A stretch of 64,000 nt of DNA from Acuticoccus sp963704595 (lineage in GTDB: Bacteria; Pseudomonadota; Alphaproteobacteria; Rhizobiales; Amorphaceae): positions 2,914,001 through 2,978,000 of the forward strand of contig OY969922.1 of the NCBI GenBank assembly GCA_963704595.1. Reading direction: 5' to 3'. Below the pieces are notes generated by a model that saw only the letters and a program-made list of their open reading frames with translations, did not search any database and was not told the origin of the DNA. A program made the position numbers and the translations under genes. Of this stretch, positions 62,263 through 64,000 are shown in pieces (position 1 is the stretch's first letter; each line of letters opens with the position of its first letter).

Positions 62263-63459
62263 TCAGCCGTCGCGCTTGTTGAGCACGTCGAAGATTACGG
62301 CGGCGAGAAGGACGAGGCCCTTGATCATCTGCTGGTAGTCGATCCCGATGCCGAGCAGCGACATGCCGTTGTTGAGGACGCCCATGATGAACGCGCCGAC
62401 CACTGCGCCCATGATGGTGCCGACGCCGCCGCGCATCGACGCGCCGCCGATGAAGACCGCCGCGATCACGTCGAGCTCGACCACCTGGCCGGCCTTCGGC
62501 TGCGCGACGTTGAGGCGGGCAGCGAAGATGAGGCCGCCGAGCGCTGCCAGCATCCCCATGTTGGCGAACACCAGCATGGTCAGCCGCTCGGTGTTGATGC
62601 CGGAGAGTTTTGCCGCCTTCTCGTTGCCGCCGATGGCGTAGACGCGGCGGCCCGCCGTCGTCTTGTTGGTGATGAACGAGTAGATCGCGATCAGGATCGC
62701 CATCACGACGAGGACGTTGGGAAGGCCGCGGAAGTTCGCCATCAGCCACGAGAGGTAGATGAGCGCGCCCGCCACCAGCACCTGCCGGCCGACGAAGAGC
62801 GCGGTCGGCTCGTCCTGGTCGCCCTTGCCCGAGAAGCGCTGCCGCATCGCGAACGCGAACACCGCCACGGCGACGCCGGCGCCGATCAGGAAGGACAGCG
62901 TGTTGAAGCGCGATGCGTCGAAGACGTCGGGCAGGAAGCCATTGGCGAGGAGGCCGAAGATGTTCGGGAACGGGCCGATGGAGGCGCCGCCGAGAACGAG
63001 CAGGATCGCGCCCTTGAAGACGAGGAGCCCGGCGAGCGTGACGATGAAGGACGGGATCTTGAAGTAGGCGATCCAGTAGCCCTGCGCCGCCCCGATCGCG
63101 AAACCCACCGCCATGCAGACAATCGACGTCACCAGCGGGTTGATCCCGTAGGTCACCATCATCACGCCGGCGAGCGCGCCGATGAAGCCCATCACCGAGC
63201 CGACCGAAAGGTCGATGTGCCCGGCAACGATGACGAGCAGCATCCCGAGCGCCATCACGATGATGTAGGAGTTCTGAAGGACGAGGTTGGTGAGGTTCAC
63301 CGGGCGCAGCAGGATGCCGCCGGTCGCATACTGGAAGAACGCCATGATGACGATCAGCGCGATCAGGATGCCGTACTCGCGCATGTGATTGCGCAGGAAT
63401 CCCCATGCCAGCGCGCCGCGCCTGTCATCGCTCATCTTGCCTGCAACCTCTTGCGACAT
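62263..63459 (-). CDS. Sugar ABC transporter permease (XylH/GguB-like)
   Basis: A 398-residue inner-membrane permease of the BPD_transp_2/ribose-xylose family with about ten helices. Signatures are VIVAGHIDLSVGSVMGFIGAL, IPSFIVTLAGLLVFKGAILLVLGG, GGNEKAAKLSGINTERL and VFIGGASMRGGVGTIMGAVVGAFIMGVLNNGMSLLG. The long-loop version with GKGDQDEPTALF fits GguB/XylH. No ATPase or sugar-binding protein is in the window on this side. ATG 63459 has AAGGA 8 nt upstream; the frame extends to 63507, before that ribosome site. It follows the LysE gene by 19 nt. Confidence 0.85.
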   Translation of the reverse strand: MSQEVAGKMSDDRRGALAWGFLRNHMREYGILIALIVIMAFFQYATGGILLRPVNLTNLVLQNSYIIVMALGMLLVIVAGHIDLSVGSVMGFIGALAGVMMVTYGINPLVTSIVCMAVGFAIGAAQGYWIAYFKIPSFIVTLAGLLVFKGAILLVLGGASIGPFPNIFGLLANGFLPDVFDASRFNTLSFLIGAGVAVAVFAFAMRQRFSGKGDQDEPTALFVGRQVLVAGALIYLSWLMANFRGLPNVLVVMAILIAIYSFITNKTTAGRRVYAIGGNEKAAKLSGINTERLTMLVFANMGMLAALGGLIFAARLNVAQPKAGQVVELDVIAAVFIGGASMRGGVGTIMGAVVGAFIMGVLNNGMSLLGIGIDYQQMIKGLVLLAAVIFDVLNKRDG

Positions 63460-63478
63460 GACTGGTCCTTGAATCCGT

Positions 63479-64000
63479 TCAGCGCTCGGAGAGCGCGAGT
63501 TTGACACCGAGTAGCGCGAAGCTCGCCGCGAAGGAGCGGCGCAGCCAGCGCATGACCGAAGGGCGCGACAGCACGAAGTCGCGCGCCAGCGCGGCGGCCG
63601 CGCCGTAGACGACGAAGACGGCGAACGTCATCGCCATGAAGACCGCCGCGAGCCCGAGCATCTCCACCGTCGGCCGCGCCGCGTCCGCCGGCACGAACTG
63701 CGGCAGGAAGGCGAGGAAGAACAGCGAGAGCTTGGGATTGAGAACGTTGAGAAGAATGCCGTCGCGCACGAGGCGCACCGCCCGCACCGGCGCGGCGTTG
63801 GCCTTCACCGACAGCGCGCCGCCTTCCCGCGCGATCCCCCACGCCATGTAGAAGAGGTAGAGGACGCCGAGGATTTTTACGGCCTGAAACAGCGTCGCGG
63901 AGGTGTGGAGGAGCGCCGCGAGGCCCACCACCGAGGCGAAGATGTGCGGCACGATGCCGAGCGTGCAGCCGACCGCCGCGACGGTCGACGCGCGGAAGCC
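63479..64000 (-). CDS. LysE-family amino acid exporter, cut by the window end
   Basis: The 5' end lies beyond 64000; 173 residues are visible. The pattern GFRASTVAAVGCTLGIVPHIFASVVGLAALL, then AVKILGVLYLFYMAWG, NVLNPKLSLFFLAFLPQF and the C-terminal MRWLRRSFAASFALLGVKLALSER are typical of LysE/RhtB translocators, six-helix exporters of amino acids or related metabolites. The substrate is unknown. The sugar permease gene begins 19 nt downstream. Confidence 0.87.
   Translation of the reverse strand, partial: GFRASTVAAVGCTLGIVPHIFASVVGLAALLHTSATLFQAVKILGVLYLFYMAWGIAREGGALSVKANAAPVRAVRLVRDGILLNVLNPKLSLFFLAFLPQFVPADAARPTVEMLGLAAVFMAMTFAVFVVYGAAAALARDFVLSRPSVMRWLRRSFAASFALLGVKLALSER

Overview
The window is high-GC DNA from an alphaproteobacterium, most likely of the order Hyphomicrobiales (Rhizobiales). 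The main clues are the fused TrpE-TrpG anthranilate synthase, the lysC-ptsP neighbourhood, an alphaproteobacterial Fur/Mur-type regulator, UbiG and Bpt. Most genes are chromosomal housekeeping and catabolic genes, packed into short operons with 4-nt ATGA/GTGA/TTGA overlaps. No insertion sequence, phage, CRISPR array or rRNA operon was seen; one tRNA-Val(CAC) is present.

Layout. 0.1-5.5 kb: a YhaO/YhaN-type DNA-repair nuclease/ATPase pair and a small secreted protein. 5.5-10.9 kb: tRNA-Val, a GST/acyl-CoA dehydrogenase/acyl-CoA ligase operon, an aldo/keto reductase and ClpP. 11-17.5 kb: YciB, an IsdG-like haem monooxygenase, MmsA, the AzlCD exporter, an M20 amidohydrolase and an amidase. 17.5-24 kb: UbiG, LysC, PtsP and an ECF sigma/anti-sigma pair. 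24-28.8 kb: an accessory block with AT-richer spacers. 28.9-45.5 kb: TrpE(G), a sulfotransferase-like protein, a phytase-like secreted protein behind a candidate Pho box, Fur/Mur, BioY, a TrpF-like protein, the valine-catabolism pair (3-hydroxyisobutyryl-CoA hydrolase and isobutyryl-CoA dehydrogenase), HemB, threonine ammonia-lyase, an SLC13-type permease and Bpt. 45.5-50.4 kb: a chemoreceptor and GlgX, separated by a strong bidirectional terminator. 50.6-55.3 kb: a catabolic island with two CrtI/PYROXD2-like oxidoreductases, an isatin-hydrolase-like cyclase and a MarR regulator. 55.3-57.8 kb: an LprI-like protein, a family-5 ABC binding protein and a small hypothetical gene. 58-62.2 kb: a zinc operon (zur, a 32-codon membrane ORF, znuC, znuB, znuA, NicO permease) behind a perfect 27-bp Zur-type palindrome. 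62.2-64 kb: a sugar ABC permease and a LysE exporter cut by the window end.

The most novel-looking system is at 25.1-28.8 kb. A BTAD/SARP-type regulator with TolB-like and TPR regions sits next to a protein with a nitrile-hydratase-like (NHLP) RiPP leader and a short C-terminal core. A YcaO enzyme is transcribed divergently from that precursor. No E1-like/ocin-ThiF partner, TfuA, dehydrogenase, transporter or protease is present nearby. The two divergent genes share a promoter region with a palindromic pair of -10-like hexamers. This looks like a minimal YcaO-RiPP locus whose product cannot be predicted.

A technical caution applies to the whole window. At least eleven single-base frameshifts interrupt otherwise well-conserved proteins, and nine of them fit a one-base insertion. 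They look like assembly or sequencing errors rather than gene decay. Affected genes are typed as pseudogenes but are probably intact in the organism.
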